Positions 1 to 9,328 of a stretch of DNA of 20,799 nt are shown here, in pieces (the first letter of the stretch is position 1; the number at the start of each line of letters is the position of its first letter). Below the pieces are notes generated by a model. It searched no databases. It was not told where the DNA came from and was given only the letters and a program-made list of their open reading frames with translations. The stretch is from a virus. Both the position numbers and the translations under genes were made by a program. Where the stretch lies: IMG/VR virus record IMGVR_UViG_3300027896_003915, positions 1 through 20,799 of that record, one strand, 5' to 3'.

Positions 1-3000
1 CCCATTAGTGAAATCTGAGATTTGTGCATAGTCCCCATTGTTTTCGGAAACTGTTATGGATAAATACTCTCTTATATCTATCGCTCCTGCCGGAAGTGAA
101 ATATCTGTCGGAGGAACAGCTACTAGTATTGAACTTATAGTTTTCCAGTATTCATTTGTTACATAGGATCCATCTTGTAGCATAACTATTTCTTCTGATG
201 TACTTCCGGAATATGTTGTTCCTGTAATAGTAACTATTGCTGGATTATGTAGATAATCTATATTTTCCCCAGACAAATCTATCTGCAGTCTTCTTCCGTT
301 AACATTATTACTTGGTTGGGAAAATCCGGCCAAATACCCCGTTAAATAGCCGTCTATTAAATCAAAACCATCATCTATACTTATTTCGTATCCGTCAAAT
401 ATTATCTCCGTTATTTTAACATCATCTAGCGACGTTGGTGGTCTAGAATTTGTGCGTATATAGCCATCATTTCCGCCGTATACGAACTCTTTCTCTATAA
501 TTCTGGAAAATTTAAGTCCGAGCGTTTCAAGAAATACACTGTCGTACTTAGAAACACCATTGTTTATAGATATAATATATTCATAATTTGAACCATTCGC
601 TATCGAATAGTCTGGCGCAATAGAACTTATCCCATCAAGTTCGTTTTCACTACCAGAAACCCCTTTAGTTTTTATTATAAATCTCTGTATATCTACGGGT
701 GTTGCAGTTGTTACCTGCGTCTGATTAACACTGAAATGTATATTGTCTATTGAATTTAAAAATCCGCTCCATCCTAATAAAGATGAGGTTACCAAAATAG
801 TTGTTTCTCCCACACCAATCACTGTATAAGGATTGCCATTATTTGGTATGCCGGTTCCGTCTTGAGTTGCGTCTAATATATAAAGAGAATCTCTGAACTT
901 TATACCTCCATCAAGAAAATAACTCCCGTTTGATGTAAAAATATTGCTTCCGGCCGTTGTTATTCCGTCAAAGCCACCAATAATAGGCTTCGGAGCAGAC
1001 GGGATCAAAATTTCTTCCGCAACCTCTCCATATAATGCCCCAGAAGTTATATCTGGTTTTCCCCCAAATTTGAATAAGTTCGGTACCTCGAAACCATCTA
1101 CAAATAGATGCATTTCATCTTTTTCCTCAAAAGAATTAAATTTCCAAGACGTTGCGACCTGATGCAATTGCTCAGATGTCCAATCATTAATGTTGGTTGA
1201 TAATATGTAGGTGTTGATGGATTCTTCACAATTATTGCCGAAAACTCTAAAATTTAAATAACCAGTGCCATCTTTATACAATGACATTCTATTAGAATCG
1301 GATGATTTAGCCATATCAAAAATATAATGGTCATCTCCAGAAATAAAAGATAAACTATTAACAGAAGGTACATCTTGAGTATTAAATCCGTGAACCAACG
1401 ACGTAAATGTAATTACATCAGTAACACTTGTTACTATATTCGTAATCAATCCGCCAGTTGAGGCTGTTGCTATTATTGTTCCTGAAGTTATAGTGCTGAA
1501 ATTTATAGTTACGTCATTGACAGAATTATTAATCACAGAAAGTGGAGTTAATACATATCCTAAATCATCGATAACCTGTATTAGCGGAAATAATCCGATA
1601 TTATGAACTAAGTGAACAGAAGTTTGGTTAGTAAAAGAAGCTGTTACGCGATTACTTGGAGAATCTATAGATAATATGGTTCCCGATGTTGGCGACGCAA
1701 ATGTTACTGTAAAATCGTTTATAGAATTATCCACTATAGATAGGGGGATAAAAACTTCATTTGAACTGTTTAAAACTTGAACAACAGGATAAAATCCAAA
1801 ATTATGAACAACATTAACAGATAATTGGTTATTAAATGTAGTAACTATATCTGGAGCTGTAGCAACAATGGTTCCAGACGTTGGAATGATGAATGACACG
1901 ACTGCATCAGCTTTGTTTGTGTTCTTTATTGAATAAGGAATTATCTCAGAACCATTATTATCAAAAGCTTGTATTACGGGATAAACATAAAAATCATGCG
2001 AAAAAGGAACGGATAATTGATTTGTAAATACAACTGTTTGATAAAGAATATACCCATCGGATATCGCTGGATAAGTTATATTAAAAAATCGGCCAGAAGA
2101 TTTTATTGTCCCAGAAAAATCATGAGTTTCTTGTATATTTTGTTTCCATTGTACCTTCCATATCTTCTTAATATTATCAAACCAAATATAAAAACCAGAT
2201 GACACCATATCTGAAGGCTGGCTCAAGAAAACTGCGTCATCCGAATTAAATTGCAACGTAAAGGGCATTGTTTCTGGGTGTTTTCCAGAAAAGCCTATAA
2301 ATACATTGCTTGTGTTAGAATAACCATCCATAGTCAAATTGAATGTTAAAGAAGAATCATTTTCAAGGCCGCTCCACGAAGGACGTATCCATGTCTCTAT
2401 CGTTCCTTCATCAACTTTTACGTGTGATATTGCAGGAACTTCAACGTTTTGTCCGTTTGATATACTTAGGCCTTGCCCGAATTTTCCAAAACCAAATATT
2501 TTTGGTTCAGAATAGACTATAGGCTCTAGGTTTAAGTTACTTTCTCCTAAAACCCAACCAACAGTATTTTCCTTTATTTCTGGTTTAACTTCCGTAAATG
2601 ACTCGACCAATGTTTCTATAGATGGTATTGTAGGTCCTGTTATAAATGACTGTAGCGTTCCACCAACAATAGACCTAAACGTTTCTCTGCTTAAAGACGA
2701 AGAAAGAGTGCTTAATTGTGGCACCTGTGTTAATGATCCAAAATTTGATACTAGTTGTTCTCTTAGAGCACCATATTTATACGAAACATAATACGGAGTT
2801 CCTGGAACAATTGAATTACTAATACTCCAATTGATACTATTATTTCCATATTCATAGGATATTAATATTTCATCCGAAAGATACAAATAATCTACAAATA
2901 AATCTCCGAACGCATAATCTACCAGAACAGCATCTCCGTTAATAAGAGTGTTATAGGCATCTAACTCGATTATATTTCCAGAAATAATATCCTTGTTTAT

Positions 3001-5625
3001 ATTGTAATAATTAGTGAGTTCCGATGAAGAAACAGCGCTAGGACCATAAAGGTCTAATAACTTATAAATCCCCTTTACAGATACTATGGTATTGTCTAAT
3101 TTTAATGTCTTAGATAAATCGGAGGTGGAATAAAGATACCATCCAACATTACTATACGCCGATAGAAAATTAGGAGATACCAAAATCTGATGTTGATTAA
3201 TATATTGAATTATTGTATATGGTATAGGATCATCGTCCACTTTTAATATGTTTCTGACATCACTAGTTGAAAAATTAGCAGAATTAGAAACAAAAATATT
3301 AGAATTTGCGCTTGCTATGCCATCGGGTCCATTTTGATAAAGACCAACAATCAAAGGCGTTAGAACATCATTGTTTATAAATCTTTGCCCAACTTCTTCT
3401 AAGGTTTCTATATTTATACCAGCATCAGAAAAATCAGAATATGAATAATTTTCTACGTTTGGCAGTATTTGACTTACGCTTCTATAAATATTATTAACAC
3501 TAATTAGATGAGAATTTCTAGTAGATATATTTTTGTATTTATAGCTAATATTACCAATGTCTATGCTTTGAGATGGGGAAACGGCAACATAAACAATCCC
3601 ATTCACGTAGTCTATTGTATAATCTCCAATGCTTTGCAATTTATTAAGATTAAATAGTAGATTGCTTATCGGAAGCATGTCTTCATAAAAATATTCATCA
3701 GAAAATATTGTAGTATCGGAGAAATAAACTGATGTATCAAAATTTGCACCAATAAAACTCCCCTGCTTATCAGAAATGCCTTTGTTGGCAAGATTTATCA
3801 CAAATATTGTCTGAGAATATGCGTTGGTTGTATTATTAGCAACGAATAAAGTTTCGTTTGACACTAAAGTAAACGATGCTTTTTCTCTATTAATATTATT
3901 TTGTTTTGGGGCAGATCGTCCAGAAAATGTAATAGATGAATCATTAAATGTGGTAATATTATATATTTCTCCAGTAGTTTCATTAAATACCTGGAAAACA
4001 TCTGTAATTGGGTAATGTTGCGCCTGTACTACAAAATCAGACAATAGCCTATTGCCAACTCTTTCGTTGAGGGATTCTATATGGGATAACGATTCAAAGT
4101 CAACGCCATCAGCAAAAACATCTTCATATTGAAAAGATATTTTAGCAGAAATACCACTAATATTTCTTAAAGAGTTTATTGCTAATTCGTCTGTTGTACT
4201 ATCATATACATAATCTAAATTATTAACAAATACTTTGCGATATATATAAATTAAATCTGGCGGGGCGCTGCCGGTTCCATTGCCATAAGAATCGGCCCCG
4301 AATACGTCAACTTCGCCATTTTGATAGTTTACACTATAATTTCCTGGCGCAGATGGTAATCTCGTAATACTAAAAGGTATTTCTGTAATAAAAGCGGGAT
4401 GAGGAGAAACAAATGCCTGTATTGATTCTGTAGACTGCGTTGCTAAGAATTGTATGCCGCCATATTTAAAAATTTGATCAAGATTATTTACAATAGGAGC
4501 GAAATTTGTTGAAAATCTATTTGTAATGGGAGGAGCTATTTCTCTTGTAACGGATACTATTGTTGATAATTGAACACTTGATTCGTCGATATTTCTTCCC
4601 AAATTTTTATATACATATGATATAATAAATTGATCGCCGGGCTGAGGAGCCGGAAATCCAAAATCAATGCAATCGGATGAAAGAAGAATTTCATTACTGG
4701 TAAAATTAACATTTATACCAGCGAGAAGACTGTCGTATCTATTATTTAACAGTGTATAACCGAATTTTGTTATATTATATTCATAATATATTTCATCTCT
4801 TAGAAGAGCAACAGATATAACCTGCATAACATTTATATTGGACACACTTATGTCTAAACCAGAAAAATGGTTTCCTAAAGAAATATTATCCGTCACTATT
4901 TCGTTAATAACGTCTATAGATTGTAAACTTATTGGGCCAGGAGGCAGAGAAGAAATTACTGGATTAATATAAATTCCAGATCTAGTTGAAAAAGATTGTA
5001 CCCTGTTAGCATCAAATTCAATTTCCCCTATGTTGGTAAATCCTGTAGTTGTTAGCGCGACTCTGGATATTTCAAAGGCCCCCTGGTTGGCTAATTTATC
5101 TATTGGCCCGTTTCCTCTAGTAAGTTGCTCATCTATTACAGAAATTGATAGATAGTTTCCTGCCTTTGTAACTCCGATAGAATCAGAAATTCCCTGCAAT
5201 TGATAAGACAAGCCCGTTAATATATCTTTTATCATTGAAGGAGAATCGGTTTTATAAACTTCTTCCGGAAGATTATTTAACATATCATCTCTAATTGTAT
5301 TTGAATTATCTCCCGGACTAACTATAAATATTGAATTCCTATGCCCGTCTTCTAATATTACTTCTCCGCCAATAGACCGGAACAAAACTGTTGGTGTGCT
5401 AAAAAAAGTAAGAGAGTAATTAACATTTTCAAAAATTGGCGTAAATGATAAGATTATTATATCATTCTCAATATTTATAGATAGTATTTTTGGATTAGGA
5501 ACGCTTTCTATAGAAGATGTTAAAGAAACATTGCTAATTCCCACAGAAGTATCCACATCCTCATTAAACAGTACGCTTATGCTGAATGCAGTAATATTTG
5601 TTATTCTTACAATAGAAAATGCCAT
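1..5625 (-). CDS. Very large modular baseplate wedge / tail fibre protein with LamG-like domain (3' end outside window)
   Basis: From the ATG at 5625 the frame is open for 1875 codons to the left edge. The start has GAGGT 6 bases upstream and lies 4 bases after the J-like stop. Residues about 5-85 resemble a bacterial Ig-like (Big_5/SbsA type) domain (ISVLFNEDVD, then NYSLTFFSTP). About 112-165 is helical (DDMLNNLPEEVYKTDSPSM), loosely like P2 tail protein I, which normally follows J. Many small beta modules follow. A LamG/concanavalin-like jelly roll is recognisable in two halves: about 1040-1100 (GQGLSISNGQNVEVP, GTIETWIRPSW) and about 1430-1530 (YIFDMAKSSDSNRMSLY, HLFVDGFEVP). Between them lie three tandem repeats (1200-1394). 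LamG folds often bind sugars, so host-surface recognition is a reasonable inference. The C-terminus, possibly a fibre tip, is missing. Confidence 0.75.
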   Translation of the reverse strand, partial: MAFSIVRITNITAFSISVLFNEDVDTSVGISNVSLTSSIESVPNPKILSINIENDIIILSFTPIFENVNYSLTFFSTPTVLFRSIGGEVILEDGHRNSIFIVSPGDNSNTIRDDMLNNLPEEVYKTDSPSMIKDILTGLSYQLQGISDSIGVTKAGNYLSISVIDEQLTRGNGPIDKLANQGAFEISRVALTTTGFTNIGEIEFDANRVQSFSTRSGIYINPVISSLPPGPISLQSIDVINEIVTDNISLGNHFSGLDISVSNINVMQVISVALLRDEIYYEYNITKFGYTLLNNRYDSLLAGINVNFTSNEILLSSDCIDFGFPAPQPGDQFIISYVYKNLGRNIDESSVQLSTIVSVTREIAPPITNRFSTNFAPIVNNLDQIFKYGGIQFLATQSTESIQAFVSPHPAFITEIPFSITRLPSAPGNYSVNYQNGEVDVFGADSYGNGTGSAPPDLIYIYRKVFVNNLDYVYDSTTDELAINSLRNISGISAKISFQYEDVFADGVDFESLSHIESLNERVGNRLLSDFVVQAQHYPITDVFQVFNETTGEIYNITTFNDSSITFSGRSAPKQNNINREKASFTLVSNETLFVANNTTNAYSQTIFVINLANKGISDKQGSFIGANFDTSVYFSDTTIFSDEYFYEDMLPISNLLFNLNKLQSIGDYTIDYVNGIVYVAVSPSQSIDIGNISYKYKNISTRNSHLISVNNIYRSVSQILPNVENYSYSDFSDAGINIETLEEVGQRFINNDVLTPLIVGLYQNGPDGIASANSNIFVSNSANFSTSDVRNILKVDDDPIPYTIIQYINQHQILVSPNFLSAYSNVGWYLYSTSDLSKTLKLDNTIVSVKGIYKLLDLYGPSAVSSSELTNYYNINKDIISGNIIELDAYNTLINGDAVLVDYAFGDLFVDYLYLSDEILISYEYGNNSINWSISNSIVPGTPYYVSYKYGALREQLVSNFGSLTQVPQLSTLSSSLSRETFRSIVGGTLQSFITGPTIPSIETLVESFTEVKPEIKENTVGWVLGESNLNLEPIVYSEPKIFGFGKFGQGLSISNGQNVEVPAISHVKVDEGTIETWIRPSWSGLENDSSLTFNLTMDGYSNTSNVFIGFSGKHPETMPFTLQFNSDDAVFLSQPSDMVSSGFYIWFDNIKKIWKVQWKQNIQETHDFSGTIKSSGRFFNITYPAISDGYILYQTVVFTNQLSVPFSHDFYVYPVIQAFDNNGSEIIPYSIKNTNKADAVVSFIIPTSGTIVATAPDIVTTFNNQLSVNVVHNFGFYPVVQVLNSSNEVFIPLSIVDNSINDFTVTFASPTSGTILSIDSPSNRVTASFTNQTSVHLVHNIGLFPLIQVIDDLGYVLTPLSVINNSVNDVTINFSTITSGTIIATASTGGLITNIVTSVTDVITFTSLVHGFNTQDVPSVNSLSFISGDDHYIFDMAKSSDSNRMSLYKDGTGYLNFRVFGNNCEESINTYILSTNINDWTSEQLHQVATSWKFNSFEEKDEMHLFVDGFEVPNLFKFGGKPDITSGALYGEVAEEILIPSAPKPIIGGFDGITTAGSNIFTSNGSYFLDGGIKFRDSLYILDATQDGTGIPNNGNPYTVIGVGETTILVTSSLLGWSGFLNSIDNIHFSVNQTQVTTATPVDIQRFIIKTKGVSGSENELDGISSIAPDYSIANGSNYEYIISINNGVSKYDSVFLETLGLKFSRIIEKEFVYGGNDGYIRTNSRPPTSLDDVKITEIIFDGYEISIDDGFDLIDGYLTGYLAGFSQPSNNVNGRRLQIDLSGENIDYLHNPAIVTITGTTYSGSTSEEIVMLQDGSYVTNEYWKTISSILVAVPPTDISLPAGAIDIREYLSITVSENNGDYAQISDFTNG
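760..975 (-). repeat. SNIF beta module, copy 2, in the fibre protein
   Basis: Residues about 1551-1622 read DGITTAGSNIFTSNGSYF, then a SLYILDAT strand, PYTVIGVG and TTILVTSSLLGW. It matches copy 1 (3127-3330) in the DGI, SNIF, aromatic, PYT(I/V)I and ILV elements. The copies are almost 800 residues apart, so this is a reused module rather than a tandem array. Confidence 0.6.
1441..2028 (-). repeat. Three tandem repeats of 64-67 residues inside the LamG-like domain
   Basis: Copies span 1837-2028, 1636-1836 and 1441-1635. Each begins F(T/N)NQxSV, continues with (S/V)H(D/N)(F/I) and a YPV(I/V)Q or FPLIQ strand, then IP or TP with a Ser-Ile/Val, an Asn/Asp turn, a hydrophobic strand, and ends TSGTI. 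Protein similarity is clear, while the DNA has diverged, so the duplication is not recent. Modules of this general look (a HNxGxxPVVQV strand and a SGT end) are common in phage tail fibres. Confidence 0.85.
3127..3330 (-). repeat. SNIF beta module, copy 1, in the fibre protein
   Basis: Residues about 766-833 of the fibre protein read DGIASANSNIFVSNSANF, then an Ile-Leu-Lys-Val strand, PYTII, and ILVSPNF. The same order of elements occurs again at 760-975. Confidence 0.6.
3880..4020 (-). other. Beta module in the fibre protein, related to one in the J-like protein
   Basis: This is the partner of the module at 7355-7552, spanning residues about 536-580 of the large left-edge protein. The common elements are the Pro-Ile strand, the Thr-Thr-Gly-Glu turn and the Ser-Gly-x(3)-Pro end. 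Confidence 0.5.
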
Positions 5626-5629
5626 TTTA

Positions 5630-8600
5630 TTACCTCGATTCTTCTTTAATATCAACAATACCAGCGGTCAAGTATTGGTTTGCGGCAGCAGTGATACTGA
5701 TGGTGTTAAATCCACCAGCAATACTAAAGTTTAAAACTCTAACTCTGTCCACGCCCGGCACGGAATATAGAACGTTTACTACATCAGACGAATCTACCGT
5801 AGTTCCGAGACTTGTGGCTGTCAAAAACGAAGAAACTGTATCTATAGCGTTCTGAATAACTGTTTGTGCCTGATCAATGTAGGCTGGCAGAATCACTATT
5901 CGAATAGATACATTAACACTGAGTGCTATGGCGGCTTTGATTAATACGTCAGATGTCACTGGTCTAACATTCTCAACAGCCAAGGTGGCAGTGTCTATTA
6001 ATGAATTATAATTATACGTTATTGTTATACGCTCATTTTCCTTTGGTGCTACATATATATAATTTGTGTCGTATACAGTATTGGAATCAGGTTGATTGAA
6101 AGTTCTAATAGACAAAACACCACCAATAATATTATTTATATTAGTGAAACCAGAGTTCACAGATATGCTATCTATAGTTGTATATTTATTTTTAGAAACC
6201 TGCTCACCATTTTTGGTAAAATAAATAGATTCATTATCATCTGTGTTTATATAATAGAATGTAATCCTAAGAATGTCGCCCGTAACCAATATGTTGTCTG
6301 CGTTCACTGATGTTTGGGGCAATACAAATTCTGTACTAGATAAATAACTGTCCTGCAAGGCTACCCTTGTGTCGTTTGAATTATTTTCCAAAACATAATT
6401 TACAATATCATAAATATAATCTACGGCAGTCACCTGATTTGATTGATCAACAGATACTAGTTCTACGGAATAAATTTTTGCCAATCTAACAGAAGACGGC
6501 AAACTATTTGTCCCAATATCAGAAAGAATGGCATCTTGCACGTCTACAGTAAAACCTCCGGACGTTACTCGAACCAATGTATCTACGACAGAATGCATGG
6601 TTGCACCAAATATAGATAAAACTCCATTAGAAAGTATCGAGCCGACATTAATTCTTAAATTACTGCTTGCTTTTCTATAACCATCAACTATGCTTGTCCC
6701 GCTAAATGCATAAGAAGTAGGCTGGTATCCATCCGGTATATTATTTACAAGCAGATAATTGCCAGACGATGTTATTGGCAAAGACGATATATTTGTTTCA
6801 GGAAGTAAATAAGAAATGCTGGATATATAGTTTACTAACACTATAGTCCCTGGTGTTACTAATTGATCTGGCAAATATATCACATTGTTTGTAAAAGACC
6901 CAACACCATATGAATCAGAAGAAAAGACATCAGTAGAATTAAACCTTATGAATGCTGTGTCTCCCGGTACCGCAAGAGTATCTGTTGGCAAATTTATAAT
7001 ATTTGTACCAGTTAATGTACCAGACATAGAGTCTGTATTAAATAATTCTGCATTATCATTTATATTATCTTTTATCCTATTTGTTCTTCTTATATCAATG
7101 ACATTATTTACAACAGATGATGGGGCCACAGATATTGTTCCATCGTTTTGAACGGCCGATGTATATCCACTGTATTCTAAAACGGATAGTACCTTATCGA
7201 CTGGACTTGAAACTATTATATATAAATTACCATTGATATCGGACAAAACAATATTTTGTTCATTTTGAATGAGATTTCCAAAGCTCCAATCAACAGAATC
7301 TTGTGCCGTTCTTGTTGCATTATTATCTTTCAAATTATCGAAATCAAATATATTATCGAAAGGTTTTATCCAAATATAATCACATTGCAATATGTCGGTG
7401 CCCGAGGGCAGAGAGTTTCCGCTTATAATAATGTTTCCATCTAAATTGGGTTCTCCTGCAACACCATTGGGATTTTGATTAGCTATTACATATCTTTCCC
7501 CAGTAGTAAGATTTGTAACTCTACTAACACTTCTTATAGGAGTATGTTTAAGAATAACAAGGCTTCTATTGCTTGAACTAACAAACACACTTTCGTTTAG
7601 AATAGAATAATCTTGCGTAATTTGTAAAATTTCTTCATCGTCTTTAAATTGCAACGGATCCGCACTGTTAAAAATCCCCTTTGTAATTTGCTCGTTATCT
7701 AACTCAATAGAATCAGAAATCCATCTTAGTCTATCGAAACCAAATGGACTTCCGCCGAAATCCCCGGTGTCCTTTAGTAATTCATAGTTTCCGTGAATAA
7801 CTCCTGCGCTGTCTTCATATTTTGCAACAAAATTTGCACCAGATGAGCTGCCTGATATTGATACAATATCGTTTACCGGTTGATATGGGAGTTGATCAGA
7901 GTCTATTAATAAAGTTCTTCGTTGTGATTCATTGCCAGCAGTACTTATGCCGCGTTGACCTAAAATAAAATCGTTCAAAGGATTTGTTGGATCATATTTT
8001 CCGCTTTTATCATTGTATATATATGTGTCTACTTGTGATACTAAAGTGTTTCCCAATATATATATATCAACTTTTCCTCCCGTTCCAGCAGATGTTATTG
8101 CAAGATTTCCATTACTATCAGTCGTAACCTGCGTCCCGTCGCGTGTCATTAAAGGATTACCTGGGCCCACAAGATATGAGCTTTCCACGCCAGATAGTGA
8201 ATCAACAGTATTGGTATATCCAAGAGAAGTCCCAGTATTACTGCCAGCAAAAACACTCAGTATTCTTGTCCTAAAAGCATTATCACTTTCAGGATCAGTT
8301 CCGCCAGAGAACTGTTGTAAATTAGTTACATTAGAAATACCAGTAATATTTTGTGAAACCAATGAATATGGGCCTATATTTCCAGAAGTTCCGGGCGTAA
8401 GCGCCACAACATTTGCTTCTATTGCATATTTGTCGGTAATATTGGCAAGTTGTAAAGATGTACTTAATCTTGTTGCAGTTGCCTTATATACATTGGAGGA
8501 TGTAGATAACATCGTAACACCAGATATTACTTGATAGGTTATACCATTATTAGCAACAACAATTGATCCGGCAGGAATAGGTACATCGGAAGTCAATATA

Positions 8601-8884
8601 TTTGTGGTAAATATAGCCAGTCCACTAGAAGTGCCGCCGGGATTTCTGGTAACATTAAAATTTGACCCAAGATTATCTAAATCTGTGCCGTTAGATGAAA
8701 AGAAAGATGATAGACTGGCAATATTACGAAGCTGTGTGTATAGGTCTGCCATCTCTTGGGCTGGGGAATCAACAAACAAATCCCTTGATACTGTGCCTGG
8801 TTTCGTGTCTAAATTGCTCTGAACTAGTCGTAAGTAGTCTATCATACTTATCACGACATCATTGAAAGATTTAAAAATTGCCAT
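5630..8884 (-). CDS. Baseplate J-like wedge protein (gp6/gp47-like) with long central insertion
   Basis: The protein has 1084 residues. The N-terminal 285 residues fit the baseplate J family: an initial helix with DLFVDSPAQEMADLYTQLRN, then VPIPAGSIVVANNGITYQV, the signature GGTDPESDNAFRTRI (about 194-208), and LSGVESSYLVGPGNP. The C-terminal part (about 950-1084) fits the family end: AVENVRPVTSDVLIKAA followed by a strand-helix-strand segment and SVPGVDRVRVLNF. In between, about 290-945 is an insertion of several small beta modules ending in motifs like ITFYYIN and ITITYNY. P2 J is about 300 residues and T4 gp6 about 660, so this copy is enlarged. J-like proteins form the ring that clamps wedges around the hub. 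The ribosome site GGGAG lies 6 bases upstream; the gap to the previous gene is 15 bases. Confidence 0.85.
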   Translation of the reverse strand: MAIFKSFNDVVISMIDYLRLVQSNLDTKPGTVSRDLFVDSPAQEMADLYTQLRNIASLSSFFSSNGTDLDNLGSNFNVTRNPGGTSSGLAIFTTNILTSDVPIPAGSIVVANNGITYQVISGVTMLSTSSNVYKATATRLSTSLQLANITDKYAIEANVVALTPGTSGNIGPYSLVSQNITGISNVTNLQQFSGGTDPESDNAFRTRILSVFAGSNTGTSLGYTNTVDSLSGVESSYLVGPGNPLMTRDGTQVTTDSNGNLAITSAGTGGKVDIYILGNTLVSQVDTYIYNDKSGKYDPTNPLNDFILGQRGISTAGNESQRRTLLIDSDQLPYQPVNDIVSISGSSSGANFVAKYEDSAGVIHGNYELLKDTGDFGGSPFGFDRLRWISDSIELDNEQITKGIFNSADPLQFKDDEEILQITQDYSILNESVFVSSSNRSLVILKHTPIRSVSRVTNLTTGERYVIANQNPNGVAGEPNLDGNIIISGNSLPSGTDILQCDYIWIKPFDNIFDFDNLKDNNATRTAQDSVDWSFGNLIQNEQNIVLSDINGNLYIIVSSPVDKVLSVLEYSGYTSAVQNDGTISVAPSSVVNNVIDIRRTNRIKDNINDNAELFNTDSMSGTLTGTNIINLPTDTLAVPGDTAFIRFNSTDVFSSDSYGVGSFTNNVIYLPDQLVTPGTIVLVNYISSISYLLPETNISSLPITSSGNYLLVNNIPDGYQPTSYAFSGTSIVDGYRKASSNLRINVGSILSNGVLSIFGATMHSVVDTLVRVTSGGFTVDVQDAILSDIGTNSLPSSVRLAKIYSVELVSVDQSNQVTAVDYIYDIVNYVLENNSNDTRVALQDSYLSSTEFVLPQTSVNADNILVTGDILRITFYYINTDDNESIYFTKNGEQVSKNKYTTIDSISVNSGFTNINNIIGGVLSIRTFNQPDSNTVYDTNYIYVAPKENERITITYNYNSLIDTATLAVENVRPVTSDVLIKAAIALSVNVSIRIVILPAYIDQAQTVIQNAIDTVSSFLTATSLGTTVDSSDVVNVLYSVPGVDRVRVLNFSIAGGFNTISITAAANQYLTAGIVDIKEESR
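7355..7552 (-). other. Beta module in the J-like insertion, related to one in the fibre protein
   Basis: Residues about 445-510 of the J-like protein contain HTPIRSVSRVTNLTTGERY followed by an Ile-rich strand and ISGNSLPSG. A matching pattern occurs in the neighbouring fibre protein at 3880-4020 (HYPITDVFQVFNETTGEIY, then SSITFSGRSAP). The shared order is His-x-Pro-Ile, Val, Thr-Thr-Gly-Glu, Tyr, Ser-Gly, Pro. I infer a common domain. Confidence 0.5.
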
Positions 8885-8899
8885 TTGTTTCTCCCGACT

Positions 8900-9328
8900 T
8901 TATTGCGAAATTATTGTAAAAAATTCCTGAAGGTTCGTTAGTCTTTTGCTAAGTATGGTAACCACAATATTAAGTTGTCTAGCATCCACCGTATCTCTTT
9001 CCACATCAATTCCTCCAACAGACTCAATTAATTCCGCTAAAGAAACTCTTTGATTAGCTGATTGGGCAATTTGTAAGGCTTTTAAATTATCTAAGCTTTG
9101 GGTTATATTGTTTTGTATCCTCACAAGCCTCATTGAATCCGGAAATGATTTTCCAATATCGTCTGTTACACTGCATCCGTACCAGGTATAATTTTTATTT
9201 GATCCTGTCGGTGTAAGTATTATCTTTATAACATCTTGTCGAAGCTTAGGAGTATCTGAAACCGAACATATGGTTCCGTCTGGATTTATTCCTAAATCTC
9301 CTTTGATTAAAGCTAGATCAAACGACAT
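8900..9328 (-). CDS. gp25/GpW-like baseplate wedge protein
   Basis: The protein has 142 residues, close to the 100-140 usual for T4 gp25 and P2 GpW. The pattern fits that family: an N-terminal strand with a Gly-Asp-Leu motif (LIKGDLGINPDG), then KLRQDVIKIILTPTGSNKNY, where the leading helix precedes the conserved Thr-Pro-x-Gly turn. A WYGCSVTDDIGK stretch follows in the usual Tyr-Gly position, and the rest is a helix and a C-terminal strand (DARQLNIVVTI). In T4, gp25 links the wedge to the tail sheath. It sits directly before the J-like gene, the classic W-J order of P2-type tails. The start overlaps the previous stop (TAATG) and has AGGAG 6 bases upstream. The assignment rests on this pattern and on position. 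Confidence 0.75.
   Translation of the reverse strand: MSFDLALIKGDLGINPDGTICSVSDTPKLRQDVIKIILTPTGSNKNYTWYGCSVTDDIGKSFPDSMRLVRIQNNITQSLDNLKALQIAQSANQRVSLAELIESVGGIDVERDTVDARQLNIVVTILSKRLTNLQEFFTIISQ

Noticed and set aside
1441-2028. Tandem repeats as a possible template/variable region of a diversity-generating retroelement
   Set aside because: No reverse transcriptase or near-identical second repeat copy is present; the repeats differ throughout, not only at adenines.
8013-8534. Plus-strand open frame of 173 codons
   Set aside because: It lies entirely antisense to the well-supported J-like gene, has no clear ribosome site, and its composition follows from the opposite strand.
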